A stretch of 51,434 bases of DNA, from the NCBI RefSeq assembly GCF_000224335.1, contig NZ_AFXZ01000022.1, forward strand, positions 1 to 51,434, written 5' to 3'. The notes beneath the pieces were generated by a model. The model saw nothing but the letters and a program-made list of their open reading frames with translations. It was not told the DNA's origin and made no database searches. The first letter of the stretch is position 1. The number at the start of each line of letters is the position of its first letter. This document shows positions 1 through 12,674 of this stretch, piece after piece. Both the position numbers and the translations under genes were made by a program. The stretch comes from Bizionia argentinensis JUB59 (GTDB taxonomy: Bacteria > Bacteroidota > Bacteroidia > Flavobacteriales > Flavobacteriaceae).

Positions 1-1
1 G

Positions 2-46
2 TCCTTAACGGGACAAATAGAAGCAGCTTTTAAAAATCGAAAATAA
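2..46 (+). CDS. possible 3' end of an upstream gene
   Basis: Frame 2 is open from the window edge and ends SLTGQIEAAFKNRK-stop, which looks like the C-terminus of a protein; the other two forward frames stop earlier. It is far too short to assign a family. It could equally be chance. Confidence 0.25.
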   Translation, partial: SLTGQIEAAFKNRK

Positions 47-2641
<2,595 letters not shown>

Positions 2642-2662
2642 ATAAAATTATAATTATTAGGG

Positions 2663-2697
2663 AAAACGCGTTTATAATTTATAAACGCGTTTTTTTG
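2663..2697 (+). terminator. intrinsic terminator of gyrB
   Basis: Perfect 13-bp stem (AAAACGCGTTTAT with its complement at 2681-2693), 5-nt loop, followed by a T-run. Confidence 0.85.
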
Positions 2698-2734
2698 TTT
2701 ATCTTGTAATTAATATTTTAAAATAGTTTTTAGT

Positions 2735-3745
2735 ATGAAAAAAGTATTTGCTATCACTTTGTTAATCCTGTCGTCAGGGATTTACGCGCAACAAAACATA
2801 GACGATTTGTTAGCCGCAGGTGTTGAAGACGCTGAACGCTTTAGCACAGATTATTTGACTCCAGCTACGGAAAGTGTAATTTATGGCATAAATAATGGTT
2901 GGTTTAGCCATGGTAAAGGTCAGAAACAATTTGGTTTCGAAATTGGTTTAGTGGCCAATACTACTTTTATAAAATCGAGTAAAAAATCGTTTGAAATGAA
3001 TGTTAGTGATTATCGTAATATTCGGTTTTCAGATAATAGTTCATCTAAAACCGTGGCCACGGCTTTGGGAAATAATAATCCTGATATTTCGGTAATGCTA
3101 ACCTATGACGATCCTATTTTTGGAAATCAAGAAGTAGAGGTGACGTTGCCAACAGGCATAGGTTCCGCTGATGTTAATATGATTCCAACTGCTTTTTTAC
3201 AAGTCGGATTTTCACCGTTTAAAGGAACACAGTTAAAAGCACGATATTTTCCTAAAATAGCTGTAGACGATGTTGAAACAGGGCTTTATGGATTTGGTTT
3301 GCAACAAGAGTTTACAGCTTGGCTACCACAAGAGAAATTGTTCCCGGTTGCTGTTTCTGGATTAATAGCTTATACACATTTAGATGGTAGTTATGATTTT
3401 ACTGATGAAGGTATTGTAGAAGGAGAAAATCAACAAATTAAAACAAATATAAATACGGTGCTATTAGAGCTTATTGCATCAACAAAATTTAAAATGTTTA
3501 ATGTTTATGGTGGTTTAGGGTATTTAAGTGGGAAATCAGAAACTGATTTAGTTGGAAGTTTTAATGTTTCAGATGGGGTTCTGTTTTCACAAACAATAAC
3601 AAACCCTATTTCAATTGAAGACAAAGTTACTGGTATGCGTACTACCTTGGGCGCCAATTTAAAGCTAGGTCTATTCTCTATAAATGCGGATTATACTATA
3701 GCGGAATTCGATTCAGCATCTTTAGGGTTACAGGTTTCGTTTTAG
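2735..3745 (+). CDS. secreted, probably outer-membrane beta-rich protein (DUF6588-like)
   Basis: 336 aa with a signal peptide (MKKVFAITLLILSSGIYAQ, cut after the AQ typical of flavobacterial exported proteins). The rest alternates hydrophobic and polar residues and ends in a strand finishing with Phe (SLGLQVSF), as outer-membrane beta-barrels do. I associate it with DUF6588, a Bacteroidota family of unknown function, but that name is from memory. It sits between gyrB and mdh with its own gap on both sides. No function can be assigned. Confidence 0.7.
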   Translation: MKKVFAITLLILSSGIYAQQNIDDLLAAGVEDAERFSTDYLTPATESVIYGINNGWFSHGKGQKQFGFEIGLVANTTFIKSSKKSFEMNVSDYRNIRFSDNSSSKTVATALGNNNPDISVMLTYDDPIFGNQEVEVTLPTGIGSADVNMIPTAFLQVGFSPFKGTQLKARYFPKIAVDDVETGLYGFGLQQEFTAWLPQEKLFPVAVSGLIAYTHLDGSYDFTDEGIVEGENQQIKTNINTVLLELIASTKFKMFNVYGGLGYLSGKSETDLVGSFNVSDGVLFSQTITNPISIEDKVTGMRTTLGANLKLGLFSINADYTIAEFDSASLGLQVSF

Positions 3746-3784
3746 ATTTCATAAATTCTATAAACGTATGTAACTTAAAAATAT

Positions 3785-3792
3785 TAAATTTG
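3785..3792 (+). promoter_or_regulatory. candidate mdh promoter -7 box
   Basis: TAAATTTG is an exact TAnnTTTG match 37 nt before the mdh start. No clear -33 TTG is seen at the usual distance. Confidence 0.35.
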
Positions 3793-3828
3793 TAAAAATT
3801 AATGTTTCACAAATAAAATTATATAAAC

Positions 3829-4755
3829 ATGAAAGTAACAGTAGTTGGTGCTGGAGCCGTAGGAGCCAGTTGTGCAGAATATATAGCGATTAAAAATTTC
3901 GCATCAGAAGTTGTTCTATTAGATATTAAAGAAGGTTTTGCAGAAGGTAAAGCTATGGATTTAATGCAAACGGCATCTTTAAACGGATTTGATACAAAAA
4001 TAACAGGTATCACTAATGATTATTCGGCAACTGCCAATAGTGATATTTGTGTAATTACATCTGGAATTCCTAGAAAACCGGGTATGACGCGTGAGGAGTT
4101 AATCGGTATCAATGCTGGTATTGTAAAAGCAGTTTCATCTAGTTTAATTGAGCACTCGCCAAACACGATTATTATTGTGGTTAGTAATCCTATGGATACG
4201 ATGGCATATTTAGTTCATAAAACAACAAATTTACCAAAAAGCCGTATTATAGGAATGGGTGGAGCTTTAGATTCTGCACGTTTTAAATACCGTTTAGCTG
4301 AAGCTTTAGAAGCGCCTATTAGTGATGTAGACGGAATGGTGATTGGTGGGCACAGCGACACTGGAATGGTGCCATTAACACGTTTAGCAACACGTAACAG
4401 TGTGTTGGTTACCGAGTTTTTATCGGAAGAGCGTTTAAATCAAGTTAAAGAAGATACTAAAGTGGGTGGAGCTACACTTACTAAATTGTTAGGAACGTCT
4501 GCTTGGTATGCACCAGGAGCTGCAGTAAGTGGATTAGTTCAAGCTATTGCTTGCGATCAGAAAAAAATGTTTCCATGTTCTGTTTTATTAGAAGGTGAAT
4601 ATGGTTTAAATGATATTTGTATTGGAGCGCCTGTAATTTTAGGTCGTAATGGTATTGAGAAAATTGTTGAAATCAAATTAACGGATGCTGAAAAAACGCA
4701 TATGCAAGAAAGTGCAGAAGGTGTAAGAAAAACAAATGGCCTTTTGGCATTATAA
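3829..4755 (+). CDS. mdh: malate dehydrogenase
   Basis: NAD-dependent oxidation of malate to oxaloacetate in the TCA cycle; cytoplasmic. 308 aa, typical of the LDH-like bacterial MDH type. Visible: the dinucleotide-binding loop GAGAVGAS at residues 7-14, substrate-binding arginines in IPRKPGMTREEL near 82-93, SNPMDTMAYL near 124, GMGGALDSARF near 143, and the catalytic His in GGHSDTGMVPL near 175. The inserted Gly after SDT is a small variation on the common GGHGDTMVP. It has its own promoter-like box and lies 78 bp upstream of a separate secreted-protein gene. Confidence 0.97.
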   Translation: MKVTVVGAGAVGASCAEYIAIKNFASEVVLLDIKEGFAEGKAMDLMQTASLNGFDTKITGITNDYSATANSDICVITSGIPRKPGMTREELIGINAGIVKAVSSSLIEHSPNTIIIVVSNPMDTMAYLVHKTTNLPKSRIIGMGGALDSARFKYRLAEALEAPISDVDGMVIGGHSDTGMVPLTRLATRNSVLVTEFLSEERLNQVKEDTKVGGATLTKLLGTSAWYAPGAAVSGLVQAIACDQKKMFPCSVLLEGEYGLNDICIGAPVILGRNGIEKIVEIKLTDAEKTHMQESAEGVRKTNGLLAL

Positions 4756-4833
4756 TTTTATAAGCTGGCTGCGAGCTATTTTAGGATCCTAAAACAGTAA
4801 TCTACAAACAATCTAAATAAATAAAATAAACAG

Positions 4834-5487
4834 ATGAAAAATTTATTATTTGCTCTAGTGTTAACCTTTACTCTTTCTGGTTTTGCACAAGAGGCTATGC
4901 AGGAAGGAGTTATAACATCTAAACAGAGCATGTCTAGTGATAGCGAGCAAATGCAAGCGCAATTAGCTATGATAGGTGATATGAAAACAACTACGTACTT
5001 TAAGGGTGACAAAACACGTTCGGAAACTTCTAATGTAATGTCTGGAAACACAACTACCATTTTAAATGGTGAAACGAAAGAAATGTTGATGTTTTTGGAA
5101 AACCAAAAACTGTATGCTTCTGCTAGTATTGAAGCAGATGCAGAAACCATGAAAAACTTTCAGATTACAAAAGGCGATGAAACTAAAACAGTTTTAGGTT
5201 ATGAATGCCAAGAGTATAATGTAAGTGTAGAAAAAGATGGCGCAACGGTTGTTATGGATATTTATGTAACCGATAAAATTGCAGCCATGAATCAGCAAGT
5301 AGCGCAAATGGGCTCTGCAATTAAAGGGTTTCCATTATATATGAAAATAGATGTAAATCAAAGTGGTATGAATATGACTATTACTAATGAAGTTACAGAA
5401 ATTAAAAAAGAAACGGTTTCAGAGGATAAGTTCAATATGACACCACCTGAAGGATACAAAAAAACAGATAATTTAACTGGAATGTAA
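4834..5487 (+). CDS. exported DUF4412-type protein
   Basis: 217 aa with a clear signal peptide (MKNLLFALVLTFTLSGFAQ). The mature part has the pattern of DUF4412 proteins: a YFKGDKTRSE strand, then a conserved LGYECQEYNV segment, then a C-terminal KFNMTPPEGYKK. The family is exported in Bacteroidota and of unknown role; some members are annotated as binding-pocket proteins. It is a monocistron with a terminator right after it. Confidence 0.7.
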   Translation: MKNLLFALVLTFTLSGFAQEAMQEGVITSKQSMSSDSEQMQAQLAMIGDMKTTTYFKGDKTRSETSNVMSGNTTTILNGETKEMLMFLENQKLYASASIEADAETMKNFQITKGDETKTVLGYECQEYNVSVEKDGATVVMDIYVTDKIAAMNQQVAQMGSAIKGFPLYMKIDVNQSGMNMTITNEVTEIKKETVSEDKFNMTPPEGYKKTDNLTGM

Positions 5488-5510
5488 GTTTCATTAAAAT
5501 TACTATTTGA

Positions 5511-5540
5511 AAAAAACAGCTTTTAAAGCTGTTTTTTTTG
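5511..5540 (+). terminator. intrinsic terminator after the DUF4412 gene
   Basis: Self-complementary AAAAAACAGCTTT / AAAGCTGTTTTTT with minimal loop and a T-run. Confidence 0.75.
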
Positions 5541-5570
5541 TTTATTGACATTCAGAAACTATGCAAACCT

Positions 5571-5602
5571 TTTGTTAAATCATTATAGAAGATATATATT
5601 TG
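5571..5602 (+). promoter_or_regulatory. secDF promoter, housekeeping type
   Basis: TTTG at 5571-5574, 20-nt spacer, TATATTTG at 5595-5602: both boxes of the Bacteroidota sigma-A promoter at ideal spacing. Predicted transcription start is about 35-40 nt before the secDF ATG. Confidence 0.65.
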
Positions 5603-5646
5603 CTCGTTTTTAAAAATATCAACAACCAATAATAATTTAACACATA

Positions 5647-8622
5647 ATGCAAAATAAAGGATTAGTAAAACTGTTTGCAATTTTGTTTGGACTGGTAAGT
5701 ATTTACCAGTTGTCTTTCACATTTAAGGCAAATAGTATTGACGAAAGTGCTGCAGTTTATGCAAATGGCGATGAAGTAAAGGAACGAAAGTATCTGGATT
5801 CTCTTGCAAACATGGATGTTTACAATTTAGGTATTGCTAAATATACCTATTCTGAAGTAAAGGAAAATTCCATGAACCTTGGTTTGGACTTAAAAGGTGG
5901 GGTAAGTGTTATTCTTCAAGTATCTGTAAAAGATATCTTAAAAGGATTAGCTAACTACAGTAAAAATCCAGAATTCAATCAAGCATTGGACAATGCGTCT
6001 GAAATGCAAAAAACAAGTCAAAACGATTTCGTTGCTGATTTCTTTATCGCATTCGATGAAATTAAAGGCGATACTAGATTAGCTTCACCTGAAATTTTCT
6101 ACACCCGTTCATTAGACGGCGAGATAGATGGCAGCATGACTGATACTGAAGTGAAGTCAATTATCGAAAGAAAAATTGACGAATCTATTGTTTCTGCTTT
6201 CGAAGTATTACGTAAACGTATTGACGAATTTGGTGTAACATCACCAACTATTCAACGTTTGGGTAGTTCTGGTCGTATTTTAGTAGAACTTCCAGGTGTT
6301 AAAGACAAAGAGCGTGCTCTTAAATTATTACAAAGTACAGCGCAATTAGAATTTTGGGATGTTTACAAACGTGATATGTTTGGTCAATTTTTATTTGATG
6401 CTAATACTCTTTTAAAAGAGTCTGAAGCACCAAAAGAAGAAGAGCTTGCTGAACAAGCAGAACCTCAAGATTCTGATGATTCAGAAGATTCTGCTATTGA
6501 AGATTTATTAGGAGCAGATCCAGACTCAACTAAAACAGAAGTAAATCCATTACGTGATTTGTTGTTCCAGTCGCAAAACACCGCAGCTATAGCTATGGTT
6601 AACATTAACGACAAGGATAAAGTTTTGGAGTATTTAAGTATGCCTCAAGTGCGTTCATTATTGCCAAGCGACCTGCGTTTTGTTAAATTCGCATTTGGCA
6701 AGCCTGCAAAGGATAGTGAAATCGTAGAATTATACGCATTAGATGGTAACAGAGATAACGTACCGCAATTAAGTGGCGCTGTTGTAACAGACGCACGCCA
6801 AGAATATGACCCAATGGGTAAACCAACGGTATCTATGGTTATGAACTCTAAAGGCGCCAAAATCTGGGAAGAAATGACCGGAAATGCTTTCTCTCAAGGT
6901 TCTCATATTGCTATCGTTTTAGATAACGTTGTATATTCTGCACCTACTGTATCTACAGGTCCAATTTCAGGAGGTAACTCTTCTATCTCTGGACAATTTA
7001 CTTTAAATGAAGCAACGGATTTAGCAAACGTATTACGTGCTGGTAAACTACCAGCTTCAGCGGATATTGTACAAGGTGAAGTTGTTGGACCATCATTAGG
7101 TCAAGAAGCAATTGAAAGTGGAAAAATGTCATTCCTAATCGCATTGGCGGTCGTTTTAATCTGGATGTTCTTATACTATGGTAAAGCAGGATTGTTTGCT
7201 GATATTGCCATGTTATTTAACTTGCTTTTAATCTTCGGTGTTTTATCTGGATTAGGAGCGGTATTAACATTGCCTGGTATTGCCGGTATTGTATTAACCA
7301 TTGGTATGTCCGTGGATGCTAACGTACTTATCTTTGAGCGTATTCGAGAGGAAATTGCAAAAGGTAAAGATCTTAAGGCCTCTATTAATGACGGTTTCAG
7401 TAATGCCTTATCTTCTATTTTAGATGCTAACATTACAACAGGTTTAACGGCATTAATTTTATTTATATTTGGAACAGGTCCAATTAAAGGATTTGCTACA
7501 ACCTTAATTATTGGTATTGCTACATCTTTATTTACAGCTATCTTTATTACAAGGTTATTTGTTGATTGGTATGCAAACAAAAATGGGAATTTAGATTTCT
7601 CAACTGCCATTACAAAAAACTTATTCAGAAATATCAATATTAATTTCTTAAAGAAACGTAAAATTGCTTATATCGTTTCTACAGTAGCTATCCTAATCAG
7701 TTTAGGTTCGTTATTCACAAATGGATTAGATCAAGGTGTCGATTTTGTTGGAGGTAGAACCTACCAAGTGCGATTTGCAAATGATGTAAGTGCTAATGAA
7801 ATATCAGAAAAATTATCTGAAGCCTTTGGAAGTGCCGAAGCTAAAACCTTTGGGGATGCAAATCAATTAAAAATCACCACTAAATACAAGGTCAACGAAA
7901 CTGATAATGCAGTTGATGAAGAAATTAGAAGCACATTATTTGAAGAACTACAACCGTTTTTAGGAAGTCTAACTTATGATGAGTTTATAAGTGATGACCA
8001 AAACAAAACAATTGGTTTGATGAAGTACTACAAAGTAAGTCCAACTATTGCTGATGATATTAAAACATCGTCTATATGGGCAATTCTAGGATCGTTAATC
8101 GTTGTGTTCTTATATATATTAGTGCGTTTTAAAAGATGGCAATTCTCATTGGGTGCAGTTGCGGCAGTATTCCATGATGTGTTAATCTTGTTGGGTATTT
8201 TCTCATTAACACATAAATACATGCCATTTAGTATGGAAATAGACCAAGCATTTATTGCGGCTATTTTAACAGTAATTGGTTATTCCTTAAATGATACCGT
8301 GGTAGTCTTTGATAGAATTCGTGAATTTTTCAACGAGCATTCAGCATGGCCATTTAACAAAGTAATTAACGTGTCTTTAAGCAGTACTTTAAGTAGAACT
8401 TTAAATACCTCTTTAACAACATTAGTAGTTTTATTATCGATATTTGTTTTCGGTGGAGATTCTATTAGAGGATTTATGTTCGCATTAATAGTTGGTGTAG
8501 TTGTAGGTACATACTCATCATTATTTATTGCAACACCGTTAATGTATGATGCGGTTAAAAAAGGAGATGCTGCAAATTCTTTGAAAGAAAAAGAAAAAGT
8601 AGAAGAAGCGGAAGTAGTGTAA
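5647..8622 (+). CDS. secDF: fused protein translocase subunit SecDF
   Basis: Proton-driven accessory of SecYEG that pulls exported proteins across the inner membrane. 991 aa: SecD and SecF are one polypeptide, the usual Bacteroidota form. SecD half: first TM at about residues 6-24, LGLDLKGG near 77, P1 periplasmic domain, and SVDANVLIFERIREE near 555 in TM4. SecF half: VDFVGGRTYQVRF near 697 and GYSLNDTVVVFDRIREF near 877. An acidic Glu/Asp/Ser-rich insert at about 258-300 interrupts the SecD periplasmic domain. The C-terminus is charged (EKEKVEEAEVV). Single-gene unit between a good promoter and a strong terminator. Confidence 0.97.
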   Translation: MQNKGLVKLFAILFGLVSIYQLSFTFKANSIDESAAVYANGDEVKERKYLDSLANMDVYNLGIAKYTYSEVKENSMNLGLDLKGGVSVILQVSVKDILKGLANYSKNPEFNQALDNASEMQKTSQNDFVADFFIAFDEIKGDTRLASPEIFYTRSLDGEIDGSMTDTEVKSIIERKIDESIVSAFEVLRKRIDEFGVTSPTIQRLGSSGRILVELPGVKDKERALKLLQSTAQLEFWDVYKRDMFGQFLFDANTLLKESEAPKEEELAEQAEPQDSDDSEDSAIEDLLGADPDSTKTEVNPLRDLLFQSQNTAAIAMVNINDKDKVLEYLSMPQVRSLLPSDLRFVKFAFGKPAKDSEIVELYALDGNRDNVPQLSGAVVTDARQEYDPMGKPTVSMVMNSKGAKIWEEMTGNAFSQGSHIAIVLDNVVYSAPTVSTGPISGGNSSISGQFTLNEATDLANVLRAGKLPASADIVQGEVVGPSLGQEAIESGKMSFLIALAVVLIWMFLYYGKAGLFADIAMLFNLLLIFGVLSGLGAVLTLPGIAGIVLTIGMSVDANVLIFERIREEIAKGKDLKASINDGFSNALSSILDANITTGLTALILFIFGTGPIKGFATTLIIGIATSLFTAIFITRLFVDWYANKNGNLDFSTAITKNLFRNININFLKKRKIAYIVSTVAILISLGSLFTNGLDQGVDFVGGRTYQVRFANDVSANEISEKLSEAFGSAEAKTFGDANQLKITTKYKVNETDNAVDEEIRSTLFEELQPFLGSLTYDEFISDDQNKTIGLMKYYKVSPTIADDIKTSSIWAILGSLIVVFLYILVRFKRWQFSLGAVAAVFHDVLILLGIFSLTHKYMPFSMEIDQAFIAAILTVIGYSLNDTVVVFDRIREFFNEHSAWPFNKVINVSLSSTLSRTLNTSLTTLVVLLSIFVFGGDSIRGFMFALIVGVVVGTYSSLFIATPLMYDAVKKGDAANSLKEKEKVEEAEVV

Positions 8623-8647
8623 GCTAGCGACGTTTTATTACATATGT

Positions 8648-8686
8648 AAAAAAGCCTTTCTGATTGTTTCAGAAAGGCTTTTTTGT
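8648..8686 (+). terminator. intrinsic terminator of secDF
   Basis: Perfect 16-bp stem (8648-8663 with 8669-8684), 5-nt loop, T-run. Confidence 0.9.
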
Positions 8687-8689
8687 TTT

Positions 8690-9158
8690 GCTTAAGTTTC
8701 ATTTAAAGCAAGTTATATACGGCTAAATCCTAATCATAATTTCTATGAAGCTATTGGTTTTCTTTTAATATGGATATGCCAAACTATTTATTGCTTATGT
8801 TAAATTACTAGTTAGTATGCATTGGATTAAGAGGGTAATTAGGATAAGGTGAAGGGTTCTCGTTTTAATTAAGATCTGTTATATTCAAAAGAGAGACGGC
8901 CGTTAGATATCTAGAAATTAATATGAATCTTAATCCATTGTTAGAAACCGTCAAGACATTACTTGTTCACGACCGTGAAGTATTCAGCCAACGCCCCATT
9001 ATCTTGAAGTGTCGAAATTTATAGAAGTATTATTTTAATATGCCACAAACCTTTAGAGTAGCACTATTTAAATTGATTTTAAAGCGAAGAATTTCAGCCT
9101 AATTAAAACCAATGTACATAATTAAGGTATTAAAGGGAAATAACTTGTAGTATAAAAC
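8690..9158. other. non-coding stretch between secDF and the DUF192 gene
   Basis: About 470 nt with no open frame of note, no hairpin of terminator quality and no recognisable RNA. The genes on both sides end into it. I see nothing to annotate. Confidence 0.5.
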
Positions 9159-9656
9159 TTAATCAGTTGTTTTAAACGTCATCGCATCGCCGACTTCCAA
9201 TTGCCAAGTGTTTACCAAGCCTGCATTTACCTCTAGCACGTATTTTGCTGCACCTTCAGATGGCAATGACCCTTCATTAAAAGGCTGGGCATTTTCCTGA
9301 AAGCTAACCACTGTTTTGTTAGCATCCAGATAAATAATATCTAAAGCAATACGTGTATTCTTCATAAAAAACGAGCGAGGTTGCTCGTTAGGAAAAATAA
9401 ATAACATTCCACGATTAATTTTCATAGACTCCCGATACATCAACCCTGTTTGCGTTTCAGATTCATTATCGGCAATTTCAATATCAAGATTGACCAAAAC
9501 AGAATCATTTACCTTTTTGAGCAGCTGTAATTCACCTTCTTTCTTAAAGGCGACTTCAGCCTGCTTGGTTTTCTTTGGTTCTTCTTTACAAGATGTTGCT
9601 GTTAGAGCTATAAGTGCAGCTGATAAACAGATAATTTTAAAATAACGACGGATCAT
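9159..9656 (-). CDS. DUF192 family lipoprotein
   Basis: 165 aa starting at the second possible Met, chosen because it gives a lipoprotein signal (MIRRYFKIICLSAALIALTA then TSC, Cys at 23) and because the start lies one base after the lgt stop (TAG-T-ATG on the minus strand). The DUF192 fold occupies the C-terminal ~110 residues: LNVDIEIADNESETQTGLM-type strand, MLFIFPNEQPRSFFMKNT, LDIIYLD, and the closing VLEVNAG..WQLEVGD. Function of DUF192 is not established. Translationally coupled to lgt, the enzyme that lipidates proteins like this one. Confidence 0.85.
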   Translation of the reverse strand: MIRRYFKIICLSAALIALTATSCKEEPKKTKQAEVAFKKEGELQLLKKVNDSVLVNLDIEIADNESETQTGLMYRESMKINRGMLFIFPNEQPRSFFMKNTRIALDIIYLDANKTVVSFQENAQPFNEGSLPSEGAAKYVLEVNAGLVNTWQLEVGDAMTFKTTD

Positions 9657-9657
9657 A

Positions 9658-10587
9658 CTATTTTTTACTTGCTTTCGGTTTGTATATAAACATAAAATAC
9701 AGACCAATTAATATAAATGGAATACTCAACATCTGACCAGTATTCAGGCCAAACATTTTAATATACTCATCACCTTGTGGCTCTTTTACAAATTCCACAA
9801 ATAAACGAACTGTCCATAATAAGACTAAAAATAAGCCGAATAAAAAGCCACTCTGATGTCCTTTATTTGTTTTCTGGTAAATAAACCATAGAATAAGAAA
9901 TACGAATATATAACAAAACGATTCGTACAATTGCGCCGGATGACGAACAGGAACCGCATCCAATAAATATTGAAACTGTGGATTATTGGTTACAGCCGCA
10001 TAAGCTTCTTTATAATTTTCAATACCAGTTTCACCAACAATCTGTCGCTTGCTATAATAATCTTGAACAAAACGCACACCTAATGGAGAATCCGTTACTT
10101 TTCCAATAATTTCCGAATTAATAAAGTTACCTATTCGAATAAAAATAGCTCCCGAAGCTACAGCAATAACCACACGATCCAAAATCCAGAGCAACGATTT
10201 ATAGTTGTATTTTTTACGATACAAATACATACCTATAATAATACCAATAGCGGCACCATGACTGGCTAAACCTTGAAAACCTGTAAATTCAAACCCGCCT
10301 TTAAATTTGAAAGGTAGAAAGATACTGAAGAAATCTTCTGAAATTAATTCGGACTGATAAAAGAAGACATGTCCTAAACGAGCACCAAGCATAGTAGCTA
10401 ATACTGTATATAAGAAAAGTGGATCTAAATATTCCAAATTGATCTTCTCTTTTACAAAGATATACTTCATGATTTGCCAACCTAAAAGGAAAGCAACAAT
10501 CCACATAACACTATAAAAGTGTAATTCAAAAAATCCGAAAAGATCTAACCCTGTAGTAGGGTTCCAATTAAATTGTAATGCTAACAT
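9658..10587 (-). CDS. lgt: prolipoprotein diacylglyceryl transferase
   Basis: Transfers a diacylglyceryl group from phosphatidylglycerol to the lipobox Cys of prolipoproteins, the first step of lipoprotein maturation; inner membrane. 309 aa with about seven TM segments. Visible: GLASHGA with His at 110, the Lgt signature RIGNFINSE at 151-159, and HPAQLYE at 216-222. A cytoplasm/periplasm loop at about 165-210 is longer than in enterobacterial Lgt. The start ATG at 10587 fits the usual N-terminus. Followed with a 1-nt gap by the DUF192 lipoprotein. Confidence 0.95.
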   Translation of the reverse strand: MLALQFNWNPTTGLDLFGFFELHFYSVMWIVAFLLGWQIMKYIFVKEKINLEYLDPLFLYTVLATMLGARLGHVFFYQSELISEDFFSIFLPFKFKGGFEFTGFQGLASHGAAIGIIIGMYLYRKKYNYKSLLWILDRVVIAVASGAIFIRIGNFINSEIIGKVTDSPLGVRFVQDYYSKRQIVGETGIENYKEAYAAVTNNPQFQYLLDAVPVRHPAQLYESFCYIFVFLILWFIYQKTNKGHQSGFLFGLFLVLLWTVRLFVEFVKEPQGDEYIKMFGLNTGQMLSIPFILIGLYFMFIYKPKASKK

Positions 10588-10759
10588 GCGTTATTTTTTA
10601 TTAGGGTAAATATATGCAATTGGAAATGGATACGAAAGTCATCAAGTTATAATGAAACATTATTTTTTTGAAGTCTGTGCTTTTGAAAATGTAATGGGTA
10701 GGAGGAGTTAAGTATACTTTTAATATATGATTAAGTCAACTTCGATTTCGAATTCAATT

Positions 10760-10996
10760 TCACTCATCATCCTTTGCCGGAACTGGATCATAGCCGCTTC
10801 GTCCCCATGGATGACAACTAAAAATTCGAATAATCGCCAATTTTCCACCCTTAAAAAAACCATGTTTTTCCAAGGCCTCTTTCGCATAATGCGAACAGGT
10901 AGGTTGAAAACGACACGATGGCGGCGTTAACGGTGAAATAAAGGTTTGATAAATCTTTATAATTAGTAGAAATGGATATGTGAGTATTTTTTTCAT
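10760..10996 (-). CDS. yidD: membrane protein insertion efficiency factor YidD
   Basis: 78 aa, normal length for the family. The first ~18 residues form an amphipathic membrane-associating helix ([18 protein letters not shown]), followed by the YidD core [22 protein letters not shown] and [12 protein letters not shown], with three cysteines. Known role is to assist YidC-dependent insertion of membrane proteins. Here it is not next to rnpA or yidC but lies between cysS and lgt, a frequent arrangement in flavobacteria. Confidence 0.95.
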   Translation of the reverse strand: MKKILTYPFLLIIKIYQTFISPLTPPSCRFQPTCSHYAKEALEKHGFFKGGKLAIIRIFSCHPWGRSGYDPVPAKDDE

Positions 10997-11044
10997 GTAG
11001 CATCTAATAGTCTTCTCGTTTGGAGAGGATCTAGGAGAGGTTTC

Positions 11045-12523
11045 TTAAAACGTAAAACTCGTCCCTTCCTGACTATCGTTTAACTGAATTCCTAATTCCG
11101 TTAACTCATTACGAATTTGATCGGATAAAGCAAAATTCTTATTCGCACGTGCTTCTTGGCGTAGCTTAATTAGTAACTCCACAGCTCCAGATAGTTTAGT
11201 CGAAGAATTATCTTCTTTAGCTACATTTTCAAGACCTAAAACATCAAAAACAAAGGTGTTTATAGTGTTTTTAAGTAGTTCCAAATCGGTAGCCGTAATA
11301 GTGGCTGAACCATCATGGATTTGATTGATATACTTTACCGCTTCAAATAAATTGGCAATAAGAATTGGTGTATTAAAATCATCATTCATTGCCTTATAAC
11401 ACGATTGTTTCCAATTGGAAATAGCATGCGTAGATGTGTTTGCTGGCTCTAGGTTATTCAATAAATTAACAGCATCCATTAATCTGTTAAAACCTTTTTC
11501 ACTGGCCTGGAGTCCTGCATCCGTTAAATCCAAGACACTTCTATAAGACGCCTGCATCATAAAGAACCTTACGACACTTGGTTTGTAAGCTTTAGACATG
11601 ATATCATTATTCCCAGAAAGCAATTCAGCAGGATTGATATAGTTGCCTGTAGATTTACTCATTCTGGTGCCATTTAACTCCAGCATATTAGCGTGCATCC
11701 AATATTTTACGGGTGTTTGTTTTTTGGCAGCTTGATTTTGTGCAATTTCACATTCATGATGCGGAAACTTTAGGTCCATACCACCACCATGAATATCAAA
11801 ATAATCACCGAGATATTTAGTACTCATAGCAGTACATTCTAAATGCCAACCTGGAAAACCGTCACTCCAAGGGGAAGGCCAGCGCATAATATGGGTTGGT
11901 TCTGCTTTTTTCCAAAGTGCAAAATCCTGTGGATTCTTCTTGTCACTTTGGCCATCAAGTGCACGCGTGTTGTGTATTAAATCTTCTAACTTACGTTTGC
12001 TTAAAATACCGTATTCATTAGATTCATTGTATTTATGGACATCAAAATATACGGAGCCGTTTACGATATAAGCAAATCCGTTATCTATAATAGTCTGTAT
12101 TAATTCTATTTGCTCAATAATATGACCCGTTGCGGTTGGCTCAATACTTGGTGGTAAAAAATTGAAAGTATGGAGTACATTATGAAAATCTACGGTGTAA
12201 CGCTGTACAATTTCCATAGGTTCAATAGCTTCTAAACGCGCTTTTTTTGTAATTTTATCCTCGCCAACATCAGCATCATTTTCTAAATGACCAGCATCTG
12301 TAATATTACGAACATAACGTACTTTGTAACCTAAATGCTTCAGGTATCTAAAAATAACATCAAAAGACATAAAGGTTCGCACATTTCCTAAATGCACATT
12401 ACTATAAACCGTTGGACCACAAACGTACATGCCAACATAACCATCTGTTATAGTTTTAAAGGCTTCTTTTTCACCACTTAAAGTGTTGTAAATCTGAATG
12501 TTTTGTTGGTTGTATAACTGCAT
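11045..12523 (-). CDS. cysS: cysteinyl-tRNA synthetase
   Basis: Charges tRNA-Cys in the cytoplasm. I start it at the internal Met (12523, [13 protein letters not shown]) because the 12 residues of the longer frame are not family-like; this gives 492 aa. Visible: [13 protein letters not shown] with the HIGH-like HLGN at 44-47; zinc/substrate ligands C35, C230, H255 and C258 (WHLEC and PHHEC); the KMSKS-like MSKS at 288-291; a DALR-type helical C-terminal domain. Lies between folE and yidD on the same strand. Confidence 0.96.
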   Translation of the reverse strand: MQLYNQQNIQIYNTLSGEKEAFKTITDGYVGMYVCGPTVYSNVHLGNVRTFMSFDVIFRYLKHLGYKVRYVRNITDAGHLENDADVGEDKITKKARLEAIEPMEIVQRYTVDFHNVLHTFNFLPPSIEPTATGHIIEQIELIQTIIDNGFAYIVNGSVYFDVHKYNESNEYGILSKRKLEDLIHNTRALDGQSDKKNPQDFALWKKAEPTHIMRWPSPWSDGFPGWHLECTAMSTKYLGDYFDIHGGGMDLKFPHHECEIAQNQAAKKQTPVKYWMHANMLELNGTRMSKSTGNYINPAELLSGNNDIMSKAYKPSVVRFFMMQASYRSVLDLTDAGLQASEKGFNRLMDAVNLLNNLEPANTSTHAISNWKQSCYKAMNDDFNTPILIANLFEAVKYINQIHDGSATITATDLELLKNTINTFVFDVLGLENVAKEDNSSTKLSGAVELLIKLRQEARANKNFALSDQIRNELTELGIQLNDSQEGTSFTF

Positions 12524-12605
12524 ATTGAAAATGTTTAGTTGCCTACCTGCCTGTAGCAAGGTTTGTTGGTTTTTGTTGAGTTAGTTTGTTGTTTACGTGC
12601 AGAAT

Positions 12606-12637
12606 AAATTGCTTATTTATTACGAAATAAGCAATTT
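12606..12637 (-). terminator. terminator-like hairpin after folE
   Basis: Perfect 13-bp inverted repeat AAATTGCTTATTT / AAATAAGCAATTT with a 6-nt loop, just past the folE stop on the minus strand. The T-run is weak but the arm itself ends in T. Confidence 0.55.
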
Positions 12638-12674
12638 AACGATTCTATATTTTAACAAGTTTTACCGACTAATC

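Noticed and set aside
4407-4413. GGTTACC inside mdh
   Set aside because: Inside a coding region with no second box at the right spacing.
7176-7637. Minus-strand gene inside secDF
   Set aside because: Shadow of the conserved SecD TM region in another frame.
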